A DNA stretch of 64,000 nucleotides from Clostridia bacterium (lineage in GTDB: Bacteria > Bacillota > Clostridia > UBA1381 > UBA9506), in assembly GCA_017399695.1 (NCBI GenBank), contig JAFQBK010000003.1:1-64000 (forward strand), in the 5' to 3' direction. The notes below the pieces were generated by a model. That model saw only the letters and a list, made by a program, of their open reading frames with translations. It did not search any database and had not been told where the DNA came from. Positions within the stretch are counted from its first letter, which is position 1, and each line of letters begins with the position of its first letter. The translations under genes and the position numbers were made by a program. Positions 18,252-27,963 of this stretch are shown one piece after another.

Positions 18252-18653
18252 TTACTGCCTCGATTTATACACCGAAGACAAAATGCCGTTGACAAACGCA
18301 CCGGCTTTTTCGCCCTCGTAAATTTTTGCAAGCTCAACTGCTTCATTAATTGCAATGCTGTCAGCAATTTCTTCATCGTAAAGCATTTCACAAAGTCCGA
18401 TGCGCAAAGAGGCGAGGCTGACTTTGGAAATACGGGAGATGCTCCAGTCTTTTGCGTATTTCGAAATGAACCCATCAATTTCGTCGAGGTTTCCAAGCGT
18501 AGTTTCTACCAAACGGTTTAAGTAATCCGTTTGTGCGCTTTCCTCCGGGTTTAAGGTATAAAACAAATCCAAAAGCTCCTTGGCAGATGTCTTTTGAAAC
18601 TCATATTCAAATACAATCTTAAAGCCGTTGTCACGTGCCTCTTTTCTGGTCAT
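18252..18653 (-). CDS. nusB: transcription antitermination factor NusB
   Basis: This 133-residue all-helical protein binds boxA RNA with ribosomal protein S10 during rRNA transcription. Typical features are the N-terminal RKEARDNGFKIVFEYEF and the C-terminal IAINEAVELAKIYEGEKAGAFVNGIL. AAAGGAG precedes the ATG. First gene of a tight group with the TsaD paralog, xseA and the thioesterase. Confidence 0.94.
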   Translation of the reverse strand: MTRKEARDNGFKIVFEYEFQKTSAKELLDLFYTLNPEESAQTDYLNRLVETTLGNLDEIDGFISKYAKDWSISRISKVSLASLRIGLCEMLYDEEIADSIAINEAVELAKIYEGEKAGAFVNGILSSVYKSRQ

Positions 18654-18738
18654 ATCAAAGCTCCTTTGTGTTTGTTACCGATATTATACACCATTTTTTT
18701 CAAAATGAAAAGACTTTCAAGTCATTTTTATACAAATA

Positions 18739-20100
18739 TCAGAAAATATATCCCAAAGCCTCGGTTACATTTTTCGCAGCAAGTACTCGCAGTCCCTCGG
18801 GGCAGGAAATTTTTTCTTTGTTTGATGCAGGGATAATGCAGGTAGTAAACCCTAATTTTTGAATTTCTGCTAAGCGTTTTTCTATCTGATTGACGCTTCT
18901 TAGCTCGCCTGTCAGCCCGACTTCACCAATGACCGCAAGCTTCGGGTCAATGCTTATGTTACGAAAGGCGGAAGCGATGGCAACGACTACGCCCAAATCA
19001 ACGGCAGGCTCATCCAGACGGAAACCGCCGACAATGTTTACATAGGTATCCTGACTGGAAAGATTTAGCCCCACGCGCTTTTCCAAAACTGCAATGAGTA
19101 AATTTACGCGGTTGTAGTCTATTCCGGTCGCCATTCGTCTGGGTGTTCCAAAGCCGGTGGGGGATACCAATGCCTGAATTTCGGCCAGTACGGGGCGCGT
19201 CCCCTCTAAAGTGCAAACCACGGCAGAGCCGGGTGCGTCTCCCGGGCGCCCCTCTAAAAGAGTCAACGACGGGTTTTTAACCTCAGCCAGACCGTCACCT
19301 GCCATATCAAAGACACCAATTTCATTTGTCGAACCGAAACGGTTTTTCACGGCGCGGAGCAGGCGGAAACTATGATGCCGCTCGCCCTCGAAATAGAGCA
19401 CACAGTCCACCATATGCTCTAAGACCTTCGGACCTGCGATGGTGCCATCTTTGGTTACGTGCCCGACTAAAAATACGCAGATAGCGTTATCTTTGGCAAG
19501 CTTCATTAGTGCTAAAGTAACATCGCGCACCTGACTGACACTGCCCGGTGCCGACGGAATTTCCGCATTGTACATTGTTTGCACAGAGTCAACGATTAAG
19601 ATATCAGGTTTCATTTCACTTGCAAAATGAAGCACAGAAGTAATATCCGTTTCAGAAAGTACCGATAAATCAGGAGAATCAATTCCCAAACGGTCTGCGC
19701 GCATTTTCAGTTGCTTTTCCGATTCCTCGCCCGAAACATATAAAATAGAAGTTCCTGTGCCGATCGTGCGTGCCAGTTGCAGAAGCAGGGTGGATTTACC
19801 GATTCCCGGGTCGCCACCGACCAATACGAGTGAGCCTTTGACAAGACCTCCGCCGAGTACGCGGTCTAGCTCTCCAATACCGCAAAAGAGGCGTTCGTCC
19901 TCGGAGGTATCCACCTTCGAAAGCAGGATGGGGGAGTTCTTTTTTGCGGGCAAACTGCTTTTTACTGCTGATTTTGCAGGGGCAAGCGAGGCAATTTCCT
20001 CAATAAAGCTGTTCCAACTGCCGCAGGCAGGACACTTGCCGAGCCACTTGGCAGACTCATAGCCGCACTCGCTGCAGCTGTATATGGTTTTTGCTTTCAT
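18739..20100 (-). CDS. radA: DNA repair protein RadA
   Basis: This 453-residue RecA-like ATPase promotes branch migration in recombination. It shows an N-terminal zinc finger (CSECGYESAKWLGKCPACGSW), the P-loop GGDPGIGKSTLLLQ, the RadA-specific KNRFGSTNEIGVFDM motif and a Lon-protease-like C-terminal domain (about 290-453). ATG 20100 follows AGAGGGG; the longer frame upstream has no site. Confidence 0.96.
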   Translation of the reverse strand: MKAKTIYSCSECGYESAKWLGKCPACGSWNSFIEEIASLAPAKSAVKSSLPAKKNSPILLSKVDTSEDERLFCGIGELDRVLGGGLVKGSLVLVGGDPGIGKSTLLLQLARTIGTGTSILYVSGEESEKQLKMRADRLGIDSPDLSVLSETDITSVLHFASEMKPDILIVDSVQTMYNAEIPSAPGSVSQVRDVTLALMKLAKDNAICVFLVGHVTKDGTIAGPKVLEHMVDCVLYFEGERHHSFRLLRAVKNRFGSTNEIGVFDMAGDGLAEVKNPSLTLLEGRPGDAPGSAVVCTLEGTRPVLAEIQALVSPTGFGTPRRMATGIDYNRVNLLIAVLEKRVGLNLSSQDTYVNIVGGFRLDEPAVDLGVVVAIASAFRNISIDPKLAVIGEVGLTGELRSVNQIEKRLAEIQKLGFTTCIIPASNKEKISCPEGLRVLAAKNVTEALGYIF

Positions 20101-20171
20101 ATAACCCCTCTTTTCAACAGTTAAACTTATTTTTATTGTAGCAGAATATGGGGGATTTTGCAAGTATCTGA

Positions 20172-20212
20172 CAAAAAAAGAAACCCGCATTTCATATTCT
20201 TTGAAATGCGGG
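20172..20212 (-). terminator. terminator of the VanW-family gene
   Basis: CCCGCATTTCA and TGAAATGCGGG pair on the minus strand, followed by TTTCTTTTTTT. It separates the VanW gene from radA. Confidence 0.85.
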
Positions 20213-20220
20213 AGAAAGTT

Positions 20221-21969
20221 TTATTCTGCCGGATTCACCGGTACAATCACCGGCGGTTTATTTGTAGGTTCCGGTTCTGCTGACGGTTCCGGGAGTGGGG
20301 CAGAAGGATCTTCAGGAGCTTGTCCTTCTGCCGGAGAACTCGGATTTACGAGCTCCGGTTCGCCGGATGCCGCAGGGTTATCTACCGGCATTGTGCCGAC
20401 AATTTCGATGCGGCTTGCAGCATTATATACACTGACGGCAAGTGGCGTACGGCTGATGACTTTTCCGTTTTCAGAAATTACCTTATAAGTCTGATATGTA
20501 CTGCCGTTCGAGCCTTTTTCCAGGACCTGAACTGTACCAACCGGAAGCGTCGGGTCCTCGCGTTGCTCGAGTGGTGCCGGACGGTATGCTGTGCGTTCAG
20601 AAGTGATAGAAACCGAACGGTTCGGATGTTTTTTATTTCCGTAGAGCTGAACAGCCATTTTCCCTGCCGATGCTCTTGCCACAAGCTTTACAGGTTGGTC
20701 TGTATTATTTTTGAACTTAAAATCAATACTGCCGTAAGAAACGGTTGCGTCGCGTCCCATGGGCACATAGGAAACGGGCAGCGAATGGTTCTTTCGCGTT
20801 ACAATTTCCAAATCTGCCAAAACAACAGCATTGTAAAGAGTAGAGGACACCTGACAGATTCCGCCGCCGATGCCATCGGTGGTACGATTGTTAACATATA
20901 CGTGTGCCATACGATAGCCGCGGGCCGTGGTGCGCGGACCTACAATGTCATTATACGAAAAGACATCTCCGGGTGCCAATACGATTTCATTGATGCTGCT
21001 TGCCGCAAGTGCAATGTTGTGTGAACGGTTTTTGTCTCCCGCGTTATAGGTTGTGGAGTAGGCAGACAGCTGGTCAGAAAACAAGCTATTTTTCAGCATT
21101 TCTGCGGTCACATTCGGTTTCGTTGTTGTAACCGGGATGCGTATGATGTCGCTTTCTGCGGCAGCAATACAGCGCTCGGCTTCTGCTAAATCCATAGAGA
21201 CTCCGATTTTCTCATCGGTAATCGAAATTTTGTAATTTTCAATTTTATATTCTGCATCCAGCGCTTCGCCGCAAATTTCTGTCGCAATATAATCGGCGTT
21301 TAAAACGGTGGGGTTAATTTCGGCTAGAGAAAGCGTTACCGTGTGAGACGCGTGCTTCGTCAGTGCAGGTTTTGCGGCAGCAATCGCATCTTCTGTGATG
21401 ATGCGTTTTCCGCTGTGTCCTCGTGTGACGATTAACTCGTTCTCCGTGATTTCAAAATTGTTTTCCTGTTCCGGTTCATCGCAAACAGCCGCGATGGACT
21501 GAATCGTTTCCGTCAAGATTTCTTCATTTAAGGTGACTTCGATAGGAAGAACAGAGGGGTTATTTCGGACATCGAAAATAGTGCCGAGACGATCAAATAG
21601 CGCGCCGTCACGACCGACAGAAAAAGCAGATTCTACCGTTTTATCAACATCCAAAGCTGCTTCTAAGGAAACAATAGGAAGAACACGCTCTTCCTCTTTA
21701 CAGATGAGCGCCAGATTTTCCTCGTTTGCAATTTGATAAAAGTCGGCAATTTTCGCTTTGGCTTCCTCCTTTGTCATCGAGCCGACAGAAAGCTCGCCGA
21801 TATAGACACCATCATAAATTCTGTCGCTTGTCAAAATAGCGGCCAGGTACGCACCAAAAGCAACGAGCACCAAAATAAGCACAGAAACTATGCTTGTGAT
21901 GATGCACATTTTTTTCGTGCGAAACAGCCAAAAGCCCTGTTTTTCAAATGTTTCAGTTTTTTCTTCCAT
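20221..21969 (-). CDS. VanW family protein with G5 domain, membrane-anchored
   Basis: This 582-residue protein has a single N-terminal membrane anchor (about 22-48), two YoaR-like putative peptidoglycan-binding repeats (about 50-290), a VanW domain (about 310-445; APGDVFSYNDIVGPRT, GIGGGICQVSSTLYNA), a G5-like segment (about 460-525) and a Pro/Glu-rich tail that would lie in the wall. It probably acts outside the membrane on or along the cell wall. VanW has no proven reaction. ATG 21969 follows GGGGTGA. There is no van resistance operon around it. Confidence 0.9.
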   Translation of the reverse strand: MEEKTETFEKQGFWLFRTKKMCIITSIVSVLILVLVAFGAYLAAILTSDRIYDGVYIGELSVGSMTKEEAKAKIADFYQIANEENLALICKEEERVLPIVSLEAALDVDKTVESAFSVGRDGALFDRLGTIFDVRNNPSVLPIEVTLNEEILTETIQSIAAVCDEPEQENNFEITENELIVTRGHSGKRIITEDAIAAAKPALTKHASHTVTLSLAEINPTVLNADYIATEICGEALDAEYKIENYKISITDEKIGVSMDLAEAERCIAAAESDIIRIPVTTTKPNVTAEMLKNSLFSDQLSAYSTTYNAGDKNRSHNIALAASSINEIVLAPGDVFSYNDIVGPRTTARGYRMAHVYVNNRTTDGIGGGICQVSSTLYNAVVLADLEIVTRKNHSLPVSYVPMGRDATVSYGSIDFKFKNNTDQPVKLVARASAGKMAVQLYGNKKHPNRSVSITSERTAYRPAPLEQREDPTLPVGTVQVLEKGSNGSTYQTYKVISENGKVISRTPLAVSVYNAASRIEIVGTMPVDNPAASGEPELVNPSSPAEGQAPEDPSAPLPEPSAEPEPTNKPPVIVPVNPAE

Positions 21970-22048
21970 TTTCAATCACCCCATGGCTCTATTATACCCC
22001 CCTGCCATTCGTTTGTAAATAACTTTTTAGCACATTTTAAGCTAAAAT

Positions 22049-22549
22049 TCAGTTTAATAATACAATGCCGAGGTTCAGATATGCTGCAAATGTTGTCCAC
22101 AGCCAAAGGGGTATCATCAAATACGCCGCAGGTTTTGAAATGCGGTAGAATTTTACAGTCGTAATCCCGACAAAAATCCACATAACAATTAGTATAATGA
22201 AGGCTAGAAGAGGTGTGCGGAAGTTAAAAAATACAATAGGCCAGACAAAACTTAACGCAAGCCAAAACCAAAAGCTCTGCATCGCATCTTTTACTTCTGG
22301 TTTTTCCCAACCTTTTCTTATCACCAAATAGGAGGCGATGCCGGACAGGATGTAAAGAACGCCCCAAACGATCGGAAAAAGGAAAGCAGGAGGGGAAAGA
22401 GGCGGTCTTTTTAATACCTCGTATAAGGCGACGGTTGCATCCTTGCTTATTAATCCGGAAAGCAAGCCGACAAGGGCAGGAAATAAAATAATGATTGACG
22501 CACGGAGAAAATTTTTAATGCGAAAGGCACCAATCGGTCGAGTTGCCAT
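22049..22549 (-). CDS. TspO/MBR family membrane protein
   Basis: This 166-residue protein has five membrane spans and the TspO features: RPPLSPPAFLFPIVWGVLY near residue 50, and WFWLALSFVWPIVFF. The family binds tetrapyrroles and is linked to stress and porphyrin handling. The start MATRPIG at 22549 is chosen over an upstream in-frame ATG that runs towards the preceding terminator. Confidence 0.88.
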   Translation of the reverse strand: MATRPIGAFRIKNFLRASIIILFPALVGLLSGLISKDATVALYEVLKRPPLSPPAFLFPIVWGVLYILSGIASYLVIRKGWEKPEVKDAMQSFWFWLALSFVWPIVFFNFRTPLLAFIILIVMWIFVGITTVKFYRISKPAAYLMIPLWLWTTFAAYLNLGIVLLN

Positions 22550-22645
22550 AAAAACACCACTTTCTAAAAGATTATTTGCAAGCCAGAGCTTGCAGTAATC
22601 ATTATATGCGGAGAAACAGCAATTATGCGGCACATCAAAAGGGAA

Positions 22646-22680
22646 GAAAAAAGACCTTTGTACATTTGTACAAAGGTCTT
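22646..22680 (-). terminator. terminator of the rsmD-coaD operon
   Basis: AAGACCTTTGTACA and TGTACAAAGGTCTT form a 14-base-pair stem on the minus strand, followed by TTTTTT. Confidence 0.88.
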
Positions 22681-22692
22681 GATAAGTAATTC

Positions 22693-23133
22693 TTATTTCT
22701 TTAATTCTTTGCGGTTCTGACGCAGAGTTTCAGCAACGGAAATCATTTCTTCTTCTACGCGACGCAGGATATCATCAGCGTACTGATTTGCACCGAGACG
22801 AATCTCGTGAGAGTTGTTCTGTGCCTTTTCGATAATCTGATTTGCCTGCTCATAAGCCTGCTTGGTGATTTCGTGCTCATTAATCATAGCAACGATTTTT
22901 TCTTCGCCGCTCTTAATGATTGCTTCTGCTTCTTTTTGTGCATCAGCTAAAATTCTCTGACGTTCTTCTTTGACCCATTTTGCCTGTTTCATTTCTTCCG
23001 GGAATTTCAGGCGCATTTCCTGCAATTTGTCCAAAAGCTCGTCTTTGTCAACAATACCTTTTCCCCAAAACGGGATGGTAAAGCTCTGTTCGATTTTGTC
23101 TTCTAAAACCTCAATCAACTCTAATATTTCCAT
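22693..23133 (-). CDS. coiled-coil protein of unknown function downstream of coaD
   Basis: This 146-residue, highly charged protein is mostly one long coiled coil (about 60-146; runs of KEERQRILADAQKEAEAI). It has a short N-terminal segment IEVLEDKIEQSFTIPFWGKG. It resembles the rod region of F/V-ATPase stalk or DivIVA-like proteins but has no membrane anchor. Many Clostridia have such a gene next to coaD and rsmD. It starts two bases after the coaD stop and ends the operon. Function unknown. Confidence 0.8.
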   Translation of the reverse strand: MEILELIEVLEDKIEQSFTIPFWGKGIVDKDELLDKLQEMRLKFPEEMKQAKWVKEERQRILADAQKEAEAIIKSGEEKIVAMINEHEITKQAYEQANQIIEKAQNNSHEIRLGANQYADDILRRVEEEMISVAETLRQNRKELKK

Positions 23134-23135
23134 GA

Positions 23136-23621
23136 TTACCGTCCTTCCTTCATCTTAAGTTTCACATCATCATAAATTTCTTCGGGAACCAAATCGCGGA
23201 AATCACCATCCAAAGAAGCGATTTCTTTGACGATGCTCGAGCTGATGTAGGATGCGTTGGCATCCGTCACCATAAACAAAGTCTCGATATCCGGTTCCAT
23301 TTTTTTATTAAACAGTGCCATCTGAAACTCGTATTCAAAATCAGATAAGGCACGCAAACCCTTAATCACGGTCCGTGAGTTTTTGGCACGGACGAAATCG
23401 ACCAACAAGCCGTCGAAGGCTTCCGCACTGCAATTGGGAAGGTCGGCGATAGACTTTTTAATCAGTTTTACGCGTTCTTCGGCAGTAAACATCGGCTTTT
23501 TGGAAGTATTATTCAAAACAGCGATGATAATATGATCAAACTGACGCGAAGCTCGTCTGATAATATCCAAATGACCGCAGGTAATGGGGTCAAAACTTCC
23601 GGGATAAACTGCAGTCTTCAT
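23136..23621 (-). CDS. coaD: phosphopantetheine adenylyltransferase
   Basis: This 161-residue enzyme joins 4'-phosphopantetheine and ATP to dephospho-CoA, the fourth step of coenzyme A synthesis. The nucleotidyltransferase motif YPGSFDPITCGHLDI (TxGH) and the SSSIVKEIA motif are both present. It starts three bases after the rsmD stop. Confidence 0.96.
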   Translation of the reverse strand: MKTAVYPGSFDPITCGHLDIIRRASRQFDHIIIAVLNNTSKKPMFTAEERVKLIKKSIADLPNCSAEAFDGLLVDFVRAKNSRTVIKGLRALSDFEYEFQMALFNKKMEPDIETLFMVTDANASYISSSIVKEIASLDGDFRDLVPEEIYDDVKLKMKEGR

Positions 23622-23624
23622 AAC

Positions 23625-24164
23625 TCACAACTCTTTCATTAATAAAATTCGTGCTTTGCCGTACTTCTTATTCCGATAGACGCTAAAGGCTTCCGATGGA
23701 ACAAATTCATCCCCGCTGTCGGACTCGCATAGGATAATACCGTCTTCACTTAAAAGCTTTCGCTCTTTGATAAGAGCAAGTGCTGATTCCATAAACCCAG
23801 CCGCATAGGGCGGGTCTAAAAAAATCAAGTTAAACGCATCCTTTGCCGAAGATAAATAGGAAGCAAAGTCGCTTTGTATGCAAATTGCCTTATCTTCCAA
23901 ATGCGTGAGCTGAAGGTTTTGCCTGACAATCGAAAGGGAAGCTACGCTTTTGTCAACGAAGACCGCACTTTTTGCGCCTCGGCTTAACGCCTCAATCCCG
24001 AGTGCGCCGCTGCCGGCAAAAAGGTCCAAGACAGACGCATCAGCAATGGAGAAGGAAAGCATATTGAATATCGATTCTTTCACACGGTCGAGGGTTGGGC
24101 GAACACTGTCGCCGTCGGGACTTACCAGCTTACGACCACGCGCAGTTCCTGATATGACTCTCAA
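23625..24164 (-). CDS. rsmD: 16S rRNA (guanine966-N2)-methyltransferase
   Basis: This 179-residue SAM-dependent enzyme methylates G966 of 16S rRNA. It has the N-terminal MRVISGTARGRKL, SAM motif VLDLFAGSGALGIEALSRGA and catalytic LIFLDPPYAAG. The start codon is TTG 24164, nine bases after AAAGGATG. It pairs with coaD as in many bacteria. Confidence 0.94.
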   Translation of the reverse strand: MRVISGTARGRKLVSPDGDSVRPTLDRVKESIFNMLSFSIADASVLDLFAGSGALGIEALSRGAKSAVFVDKSVASLSIVRQNLQLTHLEDKAICIQSDFASYLSSAKDAFNLIFLDPPYAAGFMESALALIKERKLLSEDGIILCESDSGDEFVPSEAFSVYRNKKYGKARILLMKEL

Positions 24165-24209
24165 TCTTCTTCATCCTTTGTATAGCATTATCACAATTTT
24201 ACACTATAT

Positions 24210-24237
24210 ATTTTATCTTATTTTGACGAAATGTCAA
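24210..24237 (-). promoter_or_regulatory. promoter of the rsmD-coaD operon
   Basis: TTGACA (24237-24232), a 16-base spacer and TAAAAT (24215-24210) on the minus strand, between recG and rsmD. Confidence 0.65.
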
Positions 24238-24254
24238 TAGCAAGCATGCATTTG

Positions 24255-26309
24255 TCAACTAAATGTAATATTTTTTTGGAAAATCTGCTGAATTTTTTCT
24301 AAAATCTTCGAATTTTCCGGTTTTTTAAGCAAAGGGTCATCGACTAAAAGCGCACGTGCGGCAGCAGTTGTTTGTGCCAACACATCAGTGTCGCTGTAAA
24401 GATTTGCAATTTTAAGCGGTGGCAAGCCGTGCTGTCTTGTGCCGAAAAACTCGCCCGGTCCTCGAAGTTCCAAATCCTTTTCGGCGATGATGAAGCCGTC
24501 ATTGGTACGGCGCATAACCTCCATTCGCTCTTTTGCATAGTCTTGCTGACTCTGATTAAATAAAATACAATAGGACTTATCCTTGCCGCGTCCGACGCGT
24601 CCGCGCAGCTGATGGAGCTGAGAAAGACCGAAACGCTCGGCGTTTTCCACCACCATAACGGTTGCATTCGGCACGTTGACACCAACCTCGATTACGCTGG
24701 TTGCAACTAAAATATCAATGCCTTTTTCAGCGAATTGCCGCATAATTTCATCCTTTTCCGCGGCCTTCATTTTGCCGTGTAAAAAGGCAACGGAAAGGTC
24801 AGGAAACACATCGTTTTTTAATTGTTCGGCATAATTGGTCACAGACTTTAAATCCAAAACTTCGGAATCTTCCACCAAAGGGCAGACAATATATGCCTGA
24901 TGCCCGGCATTTACTTCTTTTCGGATAAATGCATAGATGCGCTTTCGCATATCTTCACCGACCGGATAGGTGTCTATGATTTGCCTTCCGGGCGGAAGTT
25001 CATCAATCGCCGAAACATCCAAATCTCCGTAGACAGCAAGCGCAAGTGTACGTGGGATAGGCGTTGCGGTCATGACCAGCGTATGTGGATTTGTACCTTT
25101 GTCGCCAAGCTGTTTTCGCTGATTGACGCCGAAACGGTGTTGTTCATCAGTGATGACTAAATTCAAATGTTGAAACTCCATTTGCTCACTAAACAGTGCA
25201 TGTGTGCCGATGCAGACGGAAGACTCGCCGCTGGCAATTCGTTCCTGTGCTTTTCGGCGCGCTCCGGCACTCATCGAGCCGGTAATCAGTTCAGTTTTTA
25301 TACCAAAAGCGGAGAAGAGAGGTGCAATCGACTCAAAATGCTGTGCAGCAAGAATCTCTGTAGGTATCATAAATGCCGCCTGCATTCCGCTTTTTGCACA
25401 AGAAAACATCGCACAAGCAGCGACGGCAGTCTTGCCCGAGCCGACATCACCCTGTACGAGCCGATTCATCGGCGTATCCTTTTTCATATCGGTTAGAATT
25501 TCTGTCAGCACTCGCTTTTGTGCATTGGTCAGCGCAAAGGGAAGACTTCCCACAAAATTCTTTAATTCGGGATGAATTTCGATGGGCTCGCCATTGAGCT
25601 TTTCCCGTCTTCCTTTTAAGCGGAACAGAGCGGTTTGCAGAAAAAAGAATTCCTCAAACACAAAACGTCTGCGAGCCTGTTCCAGTGCGGTTGCCGATTC
25701 CGGAAAATGAATCTGTTTGTAGGCATCGTATATATCCATTAAGTCGTATTGTTTTCTGATGTATTCCGGTAAGGGGTCAGAGAGCTCGCCGGGCAGGTCA
25801 GAAAAAACAGCGCGCATACTGTCGGAAATTATTTTTTGCGTCAAAATAGAAGAAAGAGGGTAGACGGGCACAATCTTCCCGGTCTGTTTTTGCACGTCCG
25901 GTCGTTCGAAGATGGGCGTCTGAATCCTCTTTTTCGGTGTTGTTTGAATTTTTCCGTAGAAAATAAATTCTGCACCGGGTTTAATCTGATTGTCCAAAAA
26001 GCGCATATTAAACCAGACGGCCTCGATGGTTCCGGTGCCGTCTGAAAGCCTTGCAGAATAGATGGTCATATTGCGCCGAATCATATTTTTGCGCAAAGGA
26101 GAAGAAACGGTTGCGCGGATGCACACCGTTTCATCATGTAGACATTCTATGATTTTTTTTATTTTTGTTCTGTCCTCGTATGCACGGGGAAAATGCGACA
26201 AAAGGTCACCTTTGGTATGTACGCCCAAAGAATAAAAGGCGGAGGCACGCCTTTCGCCTACACCTTTTATAAAACGAATGTCGCTGGACAAAAAGTCTTG
26301 ATGCTCCAT
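24255..26309 (-). CDS. recG: ATP-dependent DNA helicase RecG
   Basis: This 684-residue protein has an N-terminal wedge OB fold (about 60-160), helicase domains with P-loop VQGDVGSGKTAVAA, DEQHRFG box, TATPIPRTLAL and RGRVGRGKDKSYC, and a C-terminal helix hairpin. It remodels stalled replication forks. ATG 26309 is used; its GGAG site lies in the last codons of fakA, five bases upstream, so the two are coupled. Confidence 0.96.
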   Translation of the reverse strand: MEHQDFLSSDIRFIKGVGERRASAFYSLGVHTKGDLLSHFPRAYEDRTKIKKIIECLHDETVCIRATVSSPLRKNMIRRNMTIYSARLSDGTGTIEAVWFNMRFLDNQIKPGAEFIFYGKIQTTPKKRIQTPIFERPDVQKQTGKIVPVYPLSSILTQKIISDSMRAVFSDLPGELSDPLPEYIRKQYDLMDIYDAYKQIHFPESATALEQARRRFVFEEFFFLQTALFRLKGRREKLNGEPIEIHPELKNFVGSLPFALTNAQKRVLTEILTDMKKDTPMNRLVQGDVGSGKTAVAACAMFSCAKSGMQAAFMIPTEILAAQHFESIAPLFSAFGIKTELITGSMSAGARRKAQERIASGESSVCIGTHALFSEQMEFQHLNLVITDEQHRFGVNQRKQLGDKGTNPHTLVMTATPIPRTLALAVYGDLDVSAIDELPPGRQIIDTYPVGEDMRKRIYAFIRKEVNAGHQAYIVCPLVEDSEVLDLKSVTNYAEQLKNDVFPDLSVAFLHGKMKAAEKDEIMRQFAEKGIDILVATSVIEVGVNVPNATVMVVENAERFGLSQLHQLRGRVGRGKDKSYCILFNQSQQDYAKERMEVMRRTNDGFIIAEKDLELRGPGEFFGTRQHGLPPLKIANLYSDTDVLAQTTAAARALLVDDPLLKKPENSKILEKIQQIFQKNITFS

Positions 26310-26313
26310 ACAT

Positions 26314-27930
26314 TTACTCCACAGATAAAATATAGTAGTAAAGCGGCTGTCCGCCACAATGCATTACAATGTCGCAGTCAGGGTAGAGTTCCTCAAGTTC
26401 TTCTCCTAAAGCTTCTGCGTCTTCTGAGGACACGTCCTCACCGTAAAATACGCTTAAAATTTCGCTGTCATCATCCGTCATGGATGCAAATAATTCCTTT
26501 AATACAACAGCGGGTTCTGCGCCGGTTTTGGTAATTTTACCGTCATCCAAACCAATAATGGTACCCTCCGGCATATTCTTTCCCTCGAACGGGAATTCAC
26601 GTACGGCATAGGTAACCGTACCGGTTTTAATGGATTTAATCGCAGCACTCATTGCCTTTTCATTTTCTTCCGGAGTAGCCGTAGGAACGAACGCAAGCTT
26701 TGCATTCATACCCTGCGGAACAGAACGGGACGGAATGACAACAACATTCTTATCCGTAAGCCCCTTGACCTGTTCAGCAGCCATAATAATATTTTTATTG
26801 TTCGGAAGAACGAAAATCGTCTTTGCGGAAATTTTTTCAATCGCACTTAAAATATCATCTGTCGACGGGTTCATTGTCTGACCGCCTTCAATTACGGTAT
26901 CACAACCCATATCGCGGAACAGTTGTGCGAGACCATCGCCTGCAGCAACAGCGGCAAAACCATATTCTTTTTCTTCTGCCGGTTTTTCCGGGACAGAGAC
27001 GACCTTACTGTCGTGCTGATATTTCATATTATCAATTTTAATATCGGTAAGAGCACCCAGTTTTAAAGCCTGTTCAATCACATAGCCGGGGTTATTGGTA
27101 TGAATGTGAACTTTGATGATTTCTCCGTCATCAATCACAACCATAGAATCGCCCTTGGTTTCGATGTTCTTACGGAACAGATTGCTGCTGGCAGCAGGGC
27201 TGTTCTTGTTGATAATAAATTCTGTGCAGTAGGAAAATTTAATATCAACTTCTGTTTCCTTGCGTACAACGGTCTGCTCCATGGAAAGACTCTGGTCAGT
27301 AAGCTCGACAATCTTACCTGTTTTCAGGTATTCGAGCGCACCCTCCAAAAGGTAGAGAATACCCTGACCGCCGGAGTCAACAACGCCTGCCTGCTTGAGC
27401 TGCGGCAGAATTTCCGGTGTTCTGTCAAGGCTTTTTTGAGCCTCCAAGATAACCGCTTCCATCAACTGGACGATATCAGCAGTCTCAGAAAGTGCCTTTT
27501 CGCCGGCTTTTGCTCCGTCACGACCGACGGAAAGAATCGTACCTTCTACCGGTTTCATGACTGCACGATAAGCGGCATTGACGCCCTCGGTAAAAGATTC
27601 TGCGAGATCTTTGACGTCTAAAATGGTGCATTCCTTCATGCGCTTGGACATACCGCGGAAAAACTGCGACAGAATGACGCCGGAGTTACCGCGCGCACCG
27701 CGCAGGGATGCACTTGCAACAGCGGACATTACGCCGCCGACTTTATCATAATCATTACTTAAAAGCTCGCGTGCAGCTGCACAGATTGTCATCGACATAT
27801 TCGAGCCGGTGTCGCCGTCCGGTACCGGGAAAACGTTTAAATCATTTAAGATGGTTTTATGATTACAGAGCCTGTTGGCTCCGGATAAAAACGCTTCTTT
27901 TAGCACCTTGGCGTCGATTGTATTTAACAA
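26314..27930 (-). CDS. DAK2/fatty acid kinase FakA-like (YloV)
   Basis: This protein is about 538 residues long. It has an N-terminal DhaL-type ATP domain (about 15-205; NVFPVPDGDTGSNMSMT with metal-binding aspartates), a middle FakA domain and a C-terminal DegV-like region. In Firmicutes FakA phosphorylates fatty acids bound by FakB. An in-frame ATG at 27945 overlaps the GGAGG itself; TTG 27930 has the proper eight-base spacing. It forms the usual pair with the Asp23-family gene upstream and precedes recG. Confidence 0.92.
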   Translation of the reverse strand: MLNTIDAKVLKEAFLSGANRLCNHKTILNDLNVFPVPDGDTGSNMSMTICAAARELLSNDYDKVGGVMSAVASASLRGARGNSGVILSQFFRGMSKRMKECTILDVKDLAESFTEGVNAAYRAVMKPVEGTILSVGRDGAKAGEKALSETADIVQLMEAVILEAQKSLDRTPEILPQLKQAGVVDSGGQGILYLLEGALEYLKTGKIVELTDQSLSMEQTVVRKETEVDIKFSYCTEFIINKNSPAASSNLFRKNIETKGDSMVVIDDGEIIKVHIHTNNPGYVIEQALKLGALTDIKIDNMKYQHDSKVVSVPEKPAEEKEYGFAAVAAGDGLAQLFRDMGCDTVIEGGQTMNPSTDDILSAIEKISAKTIFVLPNNKNIIMAAEQVKGLTDKNVVVIPSRSVPQGMNAKLAFVPTATPEENEKAMSAAIKSIKTGTVTYAVREFPFEGKNMPEGTIIGLDDGKITKTGAEPAVVLKELFASMTDDDSEILSVFYGEDVSSEDAEALGEELEELYPDCDIVMHCGGQPLYYYILSVE

Positions 27931-27963
27931 GGTGGACACCTCCATTTTGTAATACGCGAAAAA

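Noticed and set aside
17327-18496. Longer form of the TsaD paralog beginning at 18496
   Set aside because: The extra 82 residues overlap nusB in another frame and match no TsaD sequence. ATG 18250 gives the family N terminus.
20320-21024. 234-codon plus-strand frame opposite the VanW-family gene
   Set aside because: The minus strand encodes a clear VanW/G5 protein with signature motifs. The opposing frame has cysteine-rich low-sense composition and no start signal.
27100-27621. 173-codon plus-strand frame opposite fakA
   Set aside because: fakA is well supported on the minus strand and the opposing frame has no motif or ribosome site.
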